37,285 nucleotides of DNA from Variibacter sp. (GCA_019689555.1 JADGHE010000030.1:1-37285), one strand, 5' to 3'. Shown: positions 20,524 to 31,246, counted from the first letter of the stretch. The notes: generated by a model not told the origin, from the sequence alone. Program-made: numbers and translations.

Positions 20524-21090
20524 TCAGCCGCCCGCGGCGAAATAGGAGGCCAGCCGCGCGCGAATCTGCTCGGCGATGAGCACGGCGGCGCGGCTTTGCG
20601 CATCGCGTTGGCCGCGCAGCGCGCCGAGCCGCTGCTGCTGGCCCGGAATGTCATAGGACACGCGGGCGGTGGCCGACCCGTCCAGCACCGGCTTCGACGA
20701 GGCGATCTCGACGAGGCGGTAATCGGCGTCGAGCGAGACGATCTCGAATTCGGGCCGCGCGGTTGTCGGGTCGACGATCAGCGAGGAGCCGCCGGTGCGC
20801 AGATTGATGGTCAGCCGATGCGTCGGCGGGCGCGCCGCGCCTCCGCCCGTCAGGCCCTGCGTCAGCTCGTTGCGCACCTCGACGGCGATCCGCGCGAGCG
20901 GCGTCCCGGGCGGGGCCTCGATCTGCGCCACCTCGATTCCCGCGAGCGCGGCGCCCAGGCCGGGCCCGCCGCCGAGCGAACGCTCGCCATAGAGCGGCTG
21001 GAAGCACCCGCCCGCAAGCCCCGCGATCAGCATCGCGGCTGCGAGGCCGACCGCCCGGCGAAACACCGCCGAGTCTTCAAGCGACCACAT
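20524..21090 (-). CDS. lptE: LPS-assembly lipoprotein LptE
   Basis: A 188-residue outer-membrane lipoprotein. The signal peptide (about 1-28) ends in the lipobox LAGGC with lipidated C29, followed by the typical FQPLYGE. LptE plugs the LptD barrel that inserts lipopolysaccharide into the outer membrane. Recognisable blocks are [14 protein letters not shown] and [24 protein letters not shown] near the middle. It overlaps the end of leuS by 14 bp, a linkage (leuS-lptE-holA) conserved in many proteobacteria. Confidence 0.93.
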   Translation of the reverse strand: MWSLEDSAVFRRAVGLAAAMLIAGLAGGCFQPLYGERSLGGGPGLGAALAGIEVAQIEAPPGTPLARIAVEVRNELTQGLTGGGAARPPTHRLTINLRTGGSSLIVDPTTARPEFEIVSLDADYRLVEIASSKPVLDGSATARVSYDIPGQQQRLGALRGQRDAQSRAAVLIAEQIRARLASYFAAGG

Positions 21091-23710
21091 TCACGATCCT
21101 CTGCGGGACGACGATGACCTTCTTCGGTGGCCGGCCCCCCAGCGCCCGCTGCACCACGTCGAGCGCCAGCACGGCCGCCTCGATCTCCATGTTTGCAGCA
21201 TTGCGCGCGACTGTCACGTCCGCCCGCTTGCGGCCGTTGATCTGCACCGGCAGCACGATCGTGTCTTCGACCAGGAGCTCGTGCTCCAGCTGCGGCCAGG
21301 GCGCCTCCGCGACGAGCGTCGTGTGCCCGAGCGCCTGCCAGCACTCCTCGGCGAGATGCGGCATCATCGGATGGAACAGGCAGACGAGAATGTCCGCCGC
21401 CTCGCGCACCGCCCAGGCCATGTCGGGCGCAACCTCGCCATTGCCGCCGAGGCCCGCGAGCGCACCCTGAAGCGTGTTCGCGAACTCGTAGATGTGCGCC
21501 ACACAACGGTTGAAGCGGAGCCGCTCGATGTCCTCCGACACCTTGGCGAGCGCGCCGTGCGCGGCCTTGCGCACCGCGAGCGCCGCTTCGCCGAACGCGG
21601 CGGGCCGCTCGGCCGGCGCCGCACGCACGATCTGCGCGGCCTCGCCGACGAGGCGCCAGAGCCGCTGCACGAAGCGCCAGGCGCCCTGCACGCCCTCCTC
21701 GGTCCAGATCACGTCGCGCTCGGGCGGCGAATCCGAGAGCATGAACCAGCGCGCGGTGTCGGCACCGTAGGCGGCGATGATGTCGTCGGGGTCGACCGTG
21801 TTGCGCTTCGACTTCGACATCTTCTCGATCGGGCCGATCTCGACCGGCTCGCCGGTCGCCCGCAGCGTCGCGCGGCGCGTGTCGCCCACCGTCTCGATCT
21901 TCACCTCGGCGGGCGCGGCGTAGCCGCCGTCGGCGCGGCGATAGGTCTCGTGCACCACCATGCCCTGGGTGAACAGGCCGGCGAAGGGCTCGTCGAGCCC
22001 GAGATGGCCGGTCGCCTTCATGGCGCGGGTGAAGAAGCGCGCATAGAGCAGGTGCAGGATCGCGTGCTCGATGCCGCCAATATACTGGTCGACCGGCAGC
22101 CACGCGTCGGCAGCGGCCCGGTTCGTCGGCGCTTCGGCCGTCCACGGATCGGTGAAGCGCGCGAAGTACCACGAGGAATCGACGAAGGTGTCCATCGTGT
22201 CGGTCTCGCGCCGCGCCGGCCGGCCGCACTGGGGACAGGCGACATGCTTCCAGGTCGGATGACGGTCGAGCGGATTGCCCGGCCGGTCGAACTCGACATC
22301 GTCGGGCAGGAGCACCGGCAGGTCGCTTTCGGGCACCGGCACGATGCCGCACGCCTCGCAGTGAATGACGGGGATCGGGCAGCCCCAGTAGCGCTGCCGG
22401 GAAATGCCCCAGTCGCGCAGGCGGAAATTCACCTGCCGCTCGGCCACGGGTGCATTGCCGCGCATCTCGCTCTCGAGCCGCCGGGCGACCTCCTCCTTCG
22501 CCTCCTCGACCGTGAGCCCGTCCAGGAAGCGCGAATTGATCATCCGCCCGTCGCCGTCATAGGCGGTGTCGGTGACGACGAAGTCCTTGGGGTCGACGCC
22601 GGGCGGGCAGACGACGGGCGTGTTGCCGAGCCCGTATTTGTTGACGAAGTCGAGGTCGCGCTGGTCGTGCGCCGGGCAGCCGAAGATCGCGCCGGTGCCG
22701 TATTCCATGAGCACGAAATTGGCGACGTAGACCGGCAGCTTCCACGCGGGATCGAAGGGGTGGAGCGCGCGGATGCCCGTGTCGAAGCCCTTCTTTTCAG
22801 CCGTCTCGATGAGCTCCTGCGCGGTGCCGGTGCGCTTGCACTCGGCGATGAACGCCTTGAGCGCAGGGTTCTTCGCGGCCGCGGCCGCGGCCAGCGGATG
22901 GTCGGGCGCGATCGCCATGAACTTCGCACCGAACAGCGTGTCGTGCCGCGTCGTGAAGATCTTCAGCTCGGTCTCGCCGTTCGGCGTCGTCGCCGGGTCG
23001 AGCGCGAAGCGGATCAGCAGCCCTTCGGAGCGGCCGATCCAGTTGCGCTGCATCAGCCGCACCTTCTCGGGCCAGCGCTCGAGCGTGTCGAGCGCGGCGA
23101 GAAGCTCATCGGAATACTTCGTGATCTTGAAGAACCACTGCGTGAGCTCGCGCTGTTCGACGAGCGCGCCCGAGCGCCAGCCGCGGCCGTCGATCACCTG
23201 CTCGTTGGCGAGCACGGTCTGGTCGACCGGGTCCCAGTTCACCTTGGAGCTCTTGCGCTCGACGAGACCGGCGCGCAGGAAGTCGAGGAAGAGCTTCTGC
23301 TGGTGCTTGTAGTAGCTCGGATCGCAGGTCGCGAATTCGCGCGCCCAGTCGATCGAAAGGCCCATCGACTTGAGCTGCGAGCGCATGGTCGCGATGTTGT
23401 CGTAGGTCCACTGCCGCGGGTGAACCTTGCGTTCCATGGCGGCGTTCTCGGCCGGCATGCCGAAGGCGTCCCAACCCATGGGATGCAGCACGTTGAAGCC
23501 CATCGCCCGCTTGTAGCGCGCGACCACGTCGCCCATCGTGTAGTTGCGCACGTGCCCCATATGGATGCGCCCCGACGGGTAGGGGAACATCTCGAGCACG
23601 TAGTAGCGCGGACGCGGATCGTCGTTCTTCGCGGCGAAGATGCCGCGCTCTTCCCACACCTTCTGCCAGCGTGCTTCGGCCTCGCGGGCGTTGTAGCGTT
23701 CGCTCGTCAT
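21077..23710 (-). CDS. leuS: Leucyl-tRNA synthetase
   Basis: An 877-residue class Ia aminoacyl-tRNA synthetase. The start [21 protein letters not shown] at 23710 fits the family; an in-frame upstream extension to 23746 does not. The HIGH-type motif is [16 protein letters not shown] near 45-60. The CP1 editing domain is present in the middle, with a zinc-type segment CEACGIV...CPQCGRPA. The catalytic-site lysines are in EKMSKSKRN, followed by TVDPDDI. The anticodon-binding and C-terminal domains ([27 protein letters not shown]) are intact. It is first in the leuS-lptE-holA operon. The long apparent frame on the opposite strand across this gene is a GC-rich artefact. Confidence 0.98.
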   Translation of the reverse strand: MTSERYNAREAEARWQKVWEERGIFAAKNDDPRPRYYVLEMFPYPSGRIHMGHVRNYTMGDVVARYKRAMGFNVLHPMGWDAFGMPAENAAMERKVHPRQWTYDNIATMRSQLKSMGLSIDWAREFATCDPSYYKHQQKLFLDFLRAGLVERKSSKVNWDPVDQTVLANEQVIDGRGWRSGALVEQRELTQWFFKITKYSDELLAALDTLERWPEKVRLMQRNWIGRSEGLLIRFALDPATTPNGETELKIFTTRHDTLFGAKFMAIAPDHPLAAAAAAKNPALKAFIAECKRTGTAQELIETAEKKGFDTGIRALHPFDPAWKLPVYVANFVLMEYGTGAIFGCPAHDQRDLDFVNKYGLGNTPVVCPPGVDPKDFVVTDTAYDGDGRMINSRFLDGLTVEEAKEEVARRLESEMRGNAPVAERQVNFRLRDWGISRQRYWGCPIPVIHCEACGIVPVPESDLPVLLPDDVEFDRPGNPLDRHPTWKHVACPQCGRPARRETDTMDTFVDSSWYFARFTDPWTAEAPTNRAAADAWLPVDQYIGGIEHAILHLLYARFFTRAMKATGHLGLDEPFAGLFTQGMVVHETYRRADGGYAAPAEVKIETVGDTRRATLRATGEPVEIGPIEKMSKSKRNTVDPDDIIAAYGADTARWFMLSDSPPERDVIWTEEGVQGAWRFVQRLWRLVGEAAQIVRAAPAERPAAFGEAALAVRKAAHGALAKVSEDIERLRFNRCVAHIYEFANTLQGALAGLGGNGEVAPDMAWAVREAADILVCLFHPMMPHLAEECWQALGHTTLVAEAPWPQLEHELLVEDTIVLPVQINGRKRADVTVARNAANMEIEAAVLALDVVQRALGGRPPKKVIVVPQRIVNVVA

Positions 23711-24143
23711 GAATCCTTGGCCACCATGGCTTGGAACCGGCGGCAACGGCCGCCGGCGGGCGGTGCGAACGCACCGCCGGGCGCTTCGGGTCGGCGCGGA
23801 CTAGGCCAGGAATCGGCCGCCGGGTCAACGGTTTCGGACCGCGCGGCCGGGCCTCCGCGCGCGCCCGTCGCCACCGGCGGGCAGGCCCGAACCCGCACCG
23901 TTCGGGATCCGCGTGCCGCCGGCGAAGCTTGTCCGGCTCAAGCCCCCCGCACGTCCCCTCGGGGATCGGCGCGCCGGCCGCCGGCCGGTCCTTCGGCGAT
24001 CGGCGATTGCGTCGCGGGCCCGCCCGTGAAAATAAGAAAACAAGGCGTCGGCGCCTGCGACGGCGACCGAGCGCGACATTCGCACGGGCCGGACGCTCGG
24101 CCAGGAAAGCCGATGTCGCTCAAGCCCCTTTCGTGGAGGTTCG
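23711..24143. other. Intergenic region leuS / yggS, no gene seen
   Basis: A 433-bp GC-rich gap between divergent genes. It must contain the leuS and yggS promoters, but no convincing -35/-10 pair, RNA or repeat could be picked out. One short A-rich tract (around 24028-24041) interrupts the GC-rich sequence. Reading frames here show no family resemblance. Confidence 0.6.
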
Positions 24144-24842
24144 ATGCAGCAGGTCGCTGCCCCCGTTGCGCATGAGCGGCTCGCCGCCGTCCGCCGCGAG
24201 ATCGAAGCCGCCTGCCGCGAGGCCGGCCGGGATCCGCATGCGGTCGAGCTGATCGCGGTCTCCAAGACCTTCGGCGCCGAAGCCATCGAGCCCGTCATCG
24301 CCGCCGGGCAGCGCGTTTTTGGCGAAAACCGGGTCCAGGAGGCCAAGGCCAAATGGCCGGCCCTGCGGGAGAAATATCCCGGAATTGAGCTTCATCTCAT
24401 CGGGCCGCTGCAATCGAACAAGGTGCGCGACGCCGTGCAGCTCTTCGACGCGATCCACACCGTCGACCGGCCGAGCCTGTGCGCCGCGCTCGCCAAGGAG
24501 TTCGCCCGGCAGCCGCGCCGCCCCCGGCTGTTCGTGGAGGTGAATACCGGCGCCGAGCCGCAGAAGGCCGGCGTCCTGCCGGAAGCGGCGGACGATTTCC
24601 TGCGCGCCTGCCGGGAGGAGTATGGGCTCGCGATCGAGGGCCTGATGTGCATCCCTCCCCAGGACGAGCCGCCGGCCCCGCACTTCGCCCTGCTGGCGAA
24701 GATCGCCGCCCGCAACGGCTTGCGCTTCCTGTCGATGGGCATGAGCGCCGATTTCGCCACCGCGATTCGCTTCGGGGCGACGCATGTGCGCGTCGGCACC
24801 GCGATCTTCGGGGCGCGGGCGGCGGGCAGGGGCAATCACTGA
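24144..24842 (+). CDS. YggS-family pyridoxal 5'-phosphate homeostasis protein
   Basis: A 232-residue PLP-binding protein (PROSC/YggS/YBL036C family) that buffers PLP and influences amino-acid metabolism. The PLP Lys is K41 in LIAVSKTFGAEAI. GENRVQEAKAKW, LHLIGPLQSNKVRDAV, FVEVNTGAEPQKAGV, and LSMGMSADFATAIRFGATHVRVGTAIFG are all family signatures. The length is normal. It is convergent with the L,D-transpeptidase gene with a 7-bp overlap of the ends. Confidence 0.96.
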   Translation: MQQVAAPVAHERLAAVRREIEAACREAGRDPHAVELIAVSKTFGAEAIEPVIAAGQRVFGENRVQEAKAKWPALREKYPGIELHLIGPLQSNKVRDAVQLFDAIHTVDRPSLCAALAKEFARQPRRPRLFVEVNTGAEPQKAGVLPEAADDFLRACREEYGLAIEGLMCIPPQDEPPAPHFALLAKIAARNGLRFLSMGMSADFATAIRFGATHVRVGTAIFGARAAGRGNH

Positions 24843-25360
24843 ATCCAGATTCGCGAACGCGGGCCCAGGCGCGCGACGAGCCGGCGCAGGTCGGCGGAGC
24901 GCAGGGCGACGCACCCCGCCGTCGCGCCGAATCCCGGCCGCGCCACATGGACGAACACCGCGCTGCCCCGCCCGGCGATGCGCGGCCGCGCATTGTGGTC
25001 GAGCTCGACGATCAGGTCGTAGAGATGGTCCTTGCGCCAGAGCCGGTCCCCGGCGCCGTCGGGCCGGATTGCGATCGGACGGTTGTAGCGCCGGTCGCCC
25101 GGGTCTTCGCACCAGGCGTCGGTCGGGCGGATGCGGCGGATCGGCAGCGCCGTGCGCGGACGTGGTCCGCGGTCCGCGCGCCACCAGACGCGCACCGGGT
25201 GGAACACGCCCCGCGGCGTCGCCCCGTCGCCTTCGCGCTTGTTGGCGCGAATGCCGCTGCGCCCGAGCGCGATCGGTATGGCGCGCCCGGCGACGAGCAG
25301 CCATCCGCGCCAGGGGCAGCCGGGCCGCACTTTGACCCGCAGCAGAGAACATCCTTGCAT
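24836..25360 (-). CDS. L,D-transpeptidase (YkuD-type) family protein
   Basis: A 174-residue protein with the YkuD catalytic signature: H138 in SAVFVHVARPGFG and C150 in ATAGCVAL. The enzyme family makes 3-3 cross-links in peptidoglycan or attaches proteins to it. The start MQGCSLLRVKVRPGCPWRGW at 25360 lacks a clear signal peptide or anchor, and upstream in-frame sequence shows none either, so how it reaches the periplasm is unclear. Short COG3786-type alphaproteobacterial members often look this way. It is divergent from cenR across 165 bp. Confidence 0.85.
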   Translation of the reverse strand: MQGCSLLRVKVRPGCPWRGWLLVAGRAIPIALGRSGIRANKREGDGATPRGVFHPVRVWWRADRGPRPRTALPIRRIRPTDAWCEDPGDRRYNRPIAIRPDGAGDRLWRKDHLYDLIVELDHNARPRIAGRGSAVFVHVARPGFGATAGCVALRSADLRRLVARLGPRSRIWIQ

Positions 25361-25525
25361 TTCCAACCTATCCCGTGAATGGAAGGAGGAACGGCGGGCG
25401 GGCCGGCGAGCCCACTCCTGCGCCGCACCTCCCGCGACCGTCCAAGCCGGCCGAAAGCGGCTTCCTTCCATTCCGCCCTCAGGTTCACGTAAAATCCCCA
25501 ATTCGCGAGGCCCCGCAACAGCACG

Positions 25526-26212
25526 ATGACCCAGCAGCGAAAGATCCTCATCGTCGACGACGACAGCGAACTGCGCGGCATGCTGGTCGAGCAGCTCGCG
25601 CTGCATGAGGAGTTCGAGGCCCAGGGCGTCGACACCGCGGCCAAGGGGCTGAAAGCGGCCAAGGACGGCCATGTCGACCTCATGCTGATGGACATCAGCC
25701 TCCCCGACATGGACGGGCGGGAGGCGGTGCGCAGCCTGCGCAGCAGCGGCTTCAAGGCGCCGATCATCATGCTGACCGGGCACGACACGGACGCCGACAC
25801 GATCCTCGGCCTCGAATCGGGCGCCAACGACTACGTCACCAAGCCGTTCCGCTTCGCCGTGCTGCTCGCCCGCATCCGCGCGCAGCTGCGCCAGCACGAG
25901 GCGAGCGAGGACGCCGTCTTCACCATCGGCCCGTACACGTTTCGGCCGTCCGCGAAACTCCTCGTCGCCGCGAAGGGCGGAAAGATCCGTCTCACCGAGA
26001 AGGAAGCCGCCATCCTGCGCTACCTCTACCGCGCGGGGCAGAAGCCGGTCTCCCGCGACGTCCTTCTGCAGGAGGTCTGGGGCTACAATTCCGGCGTGAC
26101 GACGCATACGCTCGAGACCCACATCTACCGGCTGCGCCAGAAGATCGAACAGGACGCGAGCAATCCCTCGATCCTGGTCACCGACGCGGGCGGCTACAAG
26201 CTCGTGCCATAG
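25526..26212 (+). CDS. cenR: OmpR-family response regulator, CenR-like
   Basis: A 228-residue two-component DNA-binding regulator. The receiver domain has the acidic pocket D11-D13, phosphoacceptor D56 (LMLMDISLPDMDGRE), T84 and K106 (YVTKPFRF). The C-terminal winged-helix output shows IRLTEKEAAILRYLYRAGQK and VWGYNSGVTTHTLETHIYRLRQKIE. Close agreement with Caulobacter/Rhizobiales CenR, including AVFTIGPYTFRPSAKLL, supports the name. CenR is the essential regulator of the CenK-CenR cell-envelope pathway. No sensor kinase is adjacent; the next gene is a cNMP-domain protein 13 bp on. Confidence 0.85.
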   Translation: MTQQRKILIVDDDSELRGMLVEQLALHEEFEAQGVDTAAKGLKAAKDGHVDLMLMDISLPDMDGREAVRSLRSSGFKAPIIMLTGHDTDADTILGLESGANDYVTKPFRFAVLLARIRAQLRQHEASEDAVFTIGPYTFRPSAKLLVAAKGGKIRLTEKEAAILRYLYRAGQKPVSRDVLLQEVWGYNSGVTTHTLETHIYRLRQKIEQDASNPSILVTDAGGYKLVP

Positions 26213-26225
26213 CGTCGGCGAGGGC

Positions 26226-26696
26226 ATGTCGATCGAAGACGATATCGCCTTGCTGCAACAGGTGCCGCTGCTCGGCGTGCTCGGGCGCGAAGCCTTGCGC
26301 ATTCTCGCCATCGGCGCGGAGAGCCGCACCGTTCAGCCGGGCGCCGTGCTGGTCTCCGCAGGCGAGCTGGCCGACAGCGCCTATGTGGTGGAGACCGGCT
26401 CCTTCCACATGGAGACACCCGGCGGGCGCGACGGCATCGCGCGCCGCGGCGCGCTTCTGGGCGAGTTCGCGCTGTTGATCGAAACGCGCTGGCCCTTCAC
26501 CGCCACGGCACGGGAACTCGCCTCTGTTTTGCGCATCGCGCGCCCGCTGTTCCGGAAAATGCTCGACGGCTATCCGGAGGTCGCCGAACGGCTGCGCCGG
26601 CAAATGCTCGCGGACTGCGAGCAGCTCGCCGAGGAGATCGACGCCGTGCGCGCGGCGCTCGCGAAAAACATGCCGCCCGCGACCCCGCGCCGCTGA
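26226..26696 (+). CDS. Stand-alone cyclic-nucleotide-binding-fold protein
   Basis: A 156-residue protein that consists of one CRP/FNR-type sensor fold: IDRLP-like start VPLLGVLGREALRILAIGA, then GAVLVSAGELADSAYVVETGSFHM, and the phosphate cassette region LLGEFALLIETRWPFTATAREL. There is no helix-turn-helix, so it is not a CRP-type transcription factor. In the cassette the usual Arg before the Ala pair (PRSA) is replaced by PFTA, so cAMP or cGMP binding may be lost. It follows cenR by 13 bp in the same direction, so it is probably co-transcribed and may modulate it; that link is inference. Confidence 0.85.
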   Translation: MSIEDDIALLQQVPLLGVLGREALRILAIGAESRTVQPGAVLVSAGELADSAYVVETGSFHMETPGGRDGIARRGALLGEFALLIETRWPFTATARELASVLRIARPLFRKMLDGYPEVAERLRRQMLADCEQLAEEIDAVRAALAKNMPPATPRR

Positions 26697-26741
26697 AGCG
26701 CTGCCGGGGCGAAAGCGGAGACCGCGCGTAGAAATTCGCGG

Positions 26742-27557
26742 CTACAGCTCGATCGTCGCCGTCACCGGCACGTGGTCGGACGGCCGCTCCCAACCGCGCG
26801 CGCTCTTCTCTATCTCGATGCGGGAGACGCGATCGGCAAGGTTCTCGCTCGTCCAGATGTGATCGAGCCGCCGTCCGCGGTCGGACGCCGCCCAGTCGGG
26901 CGAGCGGTAGCTCCACCACGTGTAGAGCTTTGCGGGCTCCGGCGTCAGCACGCGCATCATGTCCACCCAGCCGCCCGCCGCGCAGGCGGCCGTGAGCTTC
27001 TCGCACTCGATCGGCGTGTGCGAAACGACGCGCAGCATCTGCTTGTGGCTCCACACGTCGTGCTCCAGCGGCGCCACGTTGAGATCGCCGAGCAGGATGG
27101 CGCGCTCGCCGCGCGCGGGCTTGAGCTTCGCGTGTGCGCGCATCTCGTCGAGGAACGCGAGCTTGTGGGCGAATTTCGGGTTGATCTCGGGATCGGGAAC
27201 GTCGCCGCCGGCGGGAACGTAGAAATTGTGCAGGGTCAACGGGTCACGCAGGCCCGCCCGTTCTCCCAGCGTCACGCTGACGTAACGGCAGTCGGTCTTG
27301 CCGCAGAAGTGCTCCACCGCCTGCGACTCGAAGGGCAGCCGCGAAAGAATGACGACGCCGTGATAGCCCTTCTGCCCGTTGAGCGCGGCGTGCTCGTAGC
27401 CGAGCCGCTTGAGCCGCTTGAGCGGAAACTTGTCGTCCGGGCACTTGGTCTCCTGCAGGCACAGAATGTCCGGCTGCGTCGCCTTGATGAACTTGACGAC
27501 GAGATCGAGGCGCAGGCGAATGGAATTGACGTTCCAGGTCGTGACTTTGAGCTGCAT
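26742..27557 (-). CDS. xth: Exodeoxyribonuclease III
   Basis: A 271-residue AP endonuclease/3'-5' exonuclease for base-excision repair. The start MQLKVTTWNVNSIR is typical. E36 in LCLQETKCPDDKFP is a metal ligand. LLGDLNVAP and RRLDHIWTS and the C-terminal SDHVPVTATIEL supply the remaining catalytic Asp, Asn and His. The length matches XthA. It is convergent with the cNMP-domain gene (45-bp gap) and 226 bp downstream of lolA on the same strand; that gap is GC-rich with no gene. Confidence 0.96.
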   Translation of the reverse strand: MQLKVTTWNVNSIRLRLDLVVKFIKATQPDILCLQETKCPDDKFPLKRLKRLGYEHAALNGQKGYHGVVILSRLPFESQAVEHFCGKTDCRYVSVTLGERAGLRDPLTLHNFYVPAGGDVPDPEINPKFAHKLAFLDEMRAHAKLKPARGERAILLGDLNVAPLEHDVWSHKQMLRVVSHTPIECEKLTAACAAGGWVDMMRVLTPEPAKLYTWWSYRSPDWAASDRGRRLDHIWTSENLADRVSRIEIEKSARGWERPSDHVPVTATIEL

Positions 27558-27783
27558 GGGCTGGAAGGCGCAAGGCGCCGCCGGTCACGGTGCCGCCCGC
27601 AAGACCCGGCGCGGAAATCGCCGCGGGCGTGCCCCGCATCCCGCCTCGCCCGCATCCTGCATCAGCGGCCTCGAAGACCGTCGGCTCGCGCGGGACGATG
27701 ACAGGCTTTGACCGCGGGGGCAACGCCCCGCGCGGCGCGCGGGCGCCGGCGCCCCTGCCGCGCCGGCCGATCGCAGCGCCGCC

Positions 27784-28506
27784 TCAGTTGCGGAACCGCT
27801 CGTAATTGATGCGGAAGAGGCTCGGGTCGGGCTTCTTGCTCGAGTCGAGGTTGTAGAGCGCGACCGTCGTGTCGTAGCCCTGCGGGTCGGTCACGGTCCA
27901 CTGCTTGAGCTGCATGTCCTGGGCGCTGAACATCAGCGTCAGGCGGTGGGTGCCGCCGAGCGCCTGCTTCTCCTCGAGCACCGCCGTGACATAGACGTCG
28001 TCGGCATAGATGTCGATCAGGTTGCCTTCCTTGAGAAGGTCGATACGCTCGGAGAGCAGAAAGCGCAGCGGCGTCTGCGAAAGCAGGAGCAGATCCTGCG
28101 TGGCGAGCTGGCGGTCGCGGATGGCGACGGACTGGCCGTCGCTGATGAGCTCGAGCGGGCTCGGCGGATTGTACTCGAAGCGCACCCGCCCCGGCTTCTG
28201 AAGATAGAACTTGCCGTCGGAGCGCCTCCCGTCCGGCCCCACCTGCACGAAATCGCCGATCAGCGTGTGCACGCCCGTGAGATAGGCGTTGATGCGCTCC
28301 ACGAGCGCCCGCTGTTTGGCGTCGAGCGTGCCGGGGCGCCCCCTGAAGAGGCCGGCGGGGGCGCGGCTCGCCGAAGCCGCCGGAGCGGGGAGCGCCTGCG
28401 TGATCTGAACCTGGTCGCCCGCGGCTTCCGCCCGCAGCCCGGAAGAGGGCGCGAGAGTCGCGATGGAAAGCGCGGCGGCCGCCAGGGCGGAATGGACTCG
28501 TCGCAT
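27784..28506 (-). CDS. lolA: Outer-membrane lipoprotein carrier LolA-family protein
   Basis: A 240-residue periplasmic protein. Signal peptide MRRVHSALAAAALSIATLAP, about residues 1-28, cleaved after LRAEA. The LolA-type fold follows (LVERINAYLTGVHTLIGDFVQ, GKFYLQKPGRVRFEY, PLELISDGQSVAIRDR, LRFLLSERIDLL, DPQGYDTTVALYNLD). LolA carries lipoproteins from LolCDE to LolB. Upstream frame extends to 28629 but the ATG at 28506 gives a clean signal peptide. It lies downstream of ftsK as in many alphaproteobacteria (ftsK-lolA-xth order). Confidence 0.93.
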   Translation of the reverse strand: MRRVHSALAAAALSIATLAPSSGLRAEAAGDQVQITQALPAPAASASRAPAGLFRGRPGTLDAKQRALVERINAYLTGVHTLIGDFVQVGPDGRRSDGKFYLQKPGRVRFEYNPPSPLELISDGQSVAIRDRQLATQDLLLLSQTPLRFLLSERIDLLKEGNLIDIYADDVYVTAVLEEKQALGGTHRLTLMFSAQDMQLKQWTVTDPQGYDTTVALYNLDSSKKPDPSLFRINYERFRN

Positions 28507-28633
28507 CTCGTGTCTCCGCGCGCCGGGCTCTTGCTCGTCGCCCGCGCGTCTCGTCTCGAAGGCTTCGGACAGAAGCCATCTAGGCAGGCCGTATGGCGAT
28601 TTCACGGCCCCCGCATGGCCCACACGCACCCGC

Positions 28634-31066
28634 TCAACCCTCGGTCTCGCCGCCCACGAGAATTTCCCGCTTGCCGGCGTGGTTGGCCTGGCCGACGATT
28701 CCTTCCTTCTCCATCCGCTCCATCAGCGAAGCGGCGCGATTGTAGCCGATCTGCAGACGGCGCTGAATGTAGCTCGTCGAGGCCTTGCGGTCGCGCAGGA
28801 CGATCTGCACCGCCTGGCTGTAGAGGTCCGCGTTGGCATCGCCGCCCATACCGGTCGAGTCGAAGACCGGGGAGTCCTGATCGTCCTCGTCGCCGCCGGC
28901 CGTGACCGCTTCGAGATACTGCGGCTGCCCCTGCGCCTTGAGGTGGCGCACGACCTTTTCCACCTCCTCGTCGGAGACGAAGGGGCCGTGCACGCGGCTG
29001 ATGCGGCCGCCGCCGGCCATGTAGAGCATGTCGCCCTGGCCGAGAAGCTGCTCGGCGCCCTGCTCGCCCAGAATGGTGCGGCTGTCGATCTTCGAGGTGA
29101 CCTGGAAGGAAATGCGGGTCGGAAAGTTCGCCTTGATGGTGCCGGTGATGACGTCGACCGACGGCCGCTGCGTCGCGACGATGACGTGGATGCCGGCCGC
29201 GCGCGCCATCTGCGCGAGGCGCTGGATCGCGCCCTCGATGTCCTTGCCGGCCACCATCATCAAGTCCGCCATCTCGTCGACGATGACGACGAGGAGCGGC
29301 AACGGGTCGAGGTCGAGCGTCTCCTGCTCGTAGATCGCTTCGCCGGTCTCCTTGTCGTAGCCGGTGTGGACCGTGCGGGTGAGCGTCTCCCCCTTGGCCT
29401 TGGCCTCGGCGATGCGGGCGTTGTAGCCGTCGATATTGCGCACGCCGAGCTTCGACATCTTGCGGTAGCGGTCCTCCATCTCGCGCACCGCCCACTTGAG
29501 CGCGATCACCGCCTTCTTCGGGTCGGTCACGACCGGCGTGAGCAGATGCGGAATCCCGTCGTAGACGGAGAGCTCGAGCATCTTCGGGTCGATCATGATG
29601 AGCCGGCACTGGTCGGGCCGCAGCCGATAGAGCAGGCTCAGGATCATCGTGTTGATGGCGACCGACTTGCCCGAGCCGGTGGTGCCGGCGATGAGCAGAT
29701 GCGGCATGCGGGCGAGATCGACGATCACGGGCTCGCCGCCGATCGTCTTGCCGAGGCACAGCGGCAGCTTGGCGCTCGAATTCGTGTATTCCTCCGAGGC
29801 CAAAAGCTCGCGCAGATAAACCTTTTCGCGTTTCGGATTGGGCAGTTCGATGCCGATGACGTTCCGGCCGGGCACGACGGCCACGCGCGCCGAGACCGCG
29901 CTCATCGACCGCGCGATATCGTCCGCAAGGCCGATCACGCGCGAGGATTTGATGCCCGGCGCAGGTTCGAGCTCGTAGAGCGTGACGACCGGGCCCGGGC
30001 GCGCATTGATGATCTCGCCGCGAACGCCGAAATCCTCGAGCACGCCTTCGAGCGCGGCGGCGTTCTCCTGGATCTGCTCGAGGCTCAGCGCCGCGCGCTC
30101 GACGGATTTCGGCGCGCTGAGGAGGTTGAGCGAGGGCAGCTCGTAGCCGTCGTTCGCGCGCTTGGGGCGCGGAGCGGCCTTCGGCTTTTTGGGTGCGGCG
30201 CGCGCCGCGGGGGGCCCGGACTCATCGACGGTCGCGGCGGCGGAGGGAGGCTCGACCGCCGGCGCGTCGCGCCAGCGCGGCTCGACCCGCTCGCGGCTCC
30301 TTCCCAGGGCCGGCAGGTCGGCCAGATCGTCGCGCGAATCCTCGCCCGCAAAGGGGCGCAGCAGCAGGGCGAGAAGGCGCGCGCCGCGCGCGCGGGCGCT
30401 CAGCGCCGCATGGGTCAGCCAGCCGAGCAGCCATCCGCGATGCTCGTCCGGCGCGCCGTCCTCGACGGCGTCTTCATCGAACGCGTCGGCCCGCGCCTTC
30501 CAGCCGAATCCCGAGGCGGTGAGCAGGCAGACGAGCGTCAGGAGGCCTGAGACGCCGGCGACGGCCGCGCGCTCGATCCCGGTGAGCGGCGCGCCCAAAA
30601 AGAAGGCCGGCAGGCGCAGGACCAGGTCGCCCAGCACGCCGCCGAGCCCGGTCGGCAGCGGCCAGCTCGCCGTCGGCGGCAGACAGGACGCGAAGGCGGC
30701 CGCCGCCAGAACGCCGAGCACCCAGGCCGAGAGCCGCAACCGCTCGCGGTCGACGGGGCGCCGGCTCAGGAGCCGCCAGCCCCAGACGGCGACGGGCGTC
30801 CAGAGGGCGATGGAGGCGAGCCCGAAGAGCTGCATCATCAGGTCGGAGGCAATCGCGCCCGGAAGCCCCACCAGATTGCGGATCGGCCCGTTGGTCGCGT
30901 GCGTCAGGCTCGGGTCCTGCGCCGACCAGGTGGCGAGCGCGGCGCCCGCCGTGGCGGCGAGCCCCAGCATGGCGAGCCCGCCGAGCTCGCGCAGGCGCCG
31001 ACGCAAGATATCGCGCAGCTCGTCCGAGAGCTGCGGAGCATCGAAGCTGCGCCAGGTCGCCGACAT
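28634..31066 (-). CDS. ftsK: DNA translocase FtsK
   Basis: An 810-residue septum-bound DNA pump that resolves chromosome dimers at the terminus. The N-terminal membrane domain has about four hydrophobic segments between 28 and 185 ([37 protein letters not shown]). A charged/Pro linker covers 195-310. The motor domain has alpha and beta parts with Walker A GTTGSGKS at 461-468 and Walker B-type [14 protein letters not shown]. The C-terminal gamma winged helix (about 745-810: [20 protein letters not shown]) binds KOPS-type sequences. Its 5' side is separated from the aminotransferase gene by 180 bp with no gene. Confidence 0.97.
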   Translation of the reverse strand: MSATWRSFDAPQLSDELRDILRRRLRELGGLAMLGLAATAGAALATWSAQDPSLTHATNGPIRNLVGLPGAIASDLMMQLFGLASIALWTPVAVWGWRLLSRRPVDRERLRLSAWVLGVLAAAAFASCLPPTASWPLPTGLGGVLGDLVLRLPAFFLGAPLTGIERAAVAGVSGLLTLVCLLTASGFGWKARADAFDEDAVEDGAPDEHRGWLLGWLTHAALSARARGARLLALLLRPFAGEDSRDDLADLPALGRSRERVEPRWRDAPAVEPPSAAATVDESGPPAARAAPKKPKAAPRPKRANDGYELPSLNLLSAPKSVERAALSLEQIQENAAALEGVLEDFGVRGEIINARPGPVVTLYELEPAPGIKSSRVIGLADDIARSMSAVSARVAVVPGRNVIGIELPNPKREKVYLRELLASEEYTNSSAKLPLCLGKTIGGEPVIVDLARMPHLLIAGTTGSGKSVAINTMILSLLYRLRPDQCRLIMIDPKMLELSVYDGIPHLLTPVVTDPKKAVIALKWAVREMEDRYRKMSKLGVRNIDGYNARIAEAKAKGETLTRTVHTGYDKETGEAIYEQETLDLDPLPLLVVIVDEMADLMMVAGKDIEGAIQRLAQMARAAGIHVIVATQRPSVDVITGTIKANFPTRISFQVTSKIDSRTILGEQGAEQLLGQGDMLYMAGGGRISRVHGPFVSDEEVEKVVRHLKAQGQPQYLEAVTAGGDEDDQDSPVFDSTGMGGDANADLYSQAVQIVLRDRKASTSYIQRRLQIGYNRAASLMERMEKEGIVGQANHAGKREILVGGETEG

Positions 31067-31246
31067 CGGTCGCGAAATCCTCTCGAAGCCGTCCTACGAG
31101 GGTTGCAGGCCCGGTCCCCTCTTCCCGGAAAAGGGAGGGGCGGGCAGGGAGGCAACCCCCGCCCGGTCCGCGTCGCAACCCGATCTCCCCCTGGCAGAGA
31201 AAGGTGAAGAAGTTGCTCCGCGCCTGTGCGATCCCGCGTTCATGGC

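Noticed and set aside
21281-24175. 964-codon open frame on the plus strand
   Set aside because: It lies antisense to leuS; high GC suppresses stops, and the translation is Arg/His-rich with no family resemblance.
28463-30550. 695-codon plus-strand frame
   Set aside because: Antisense to lolA and ftsK; no family features.
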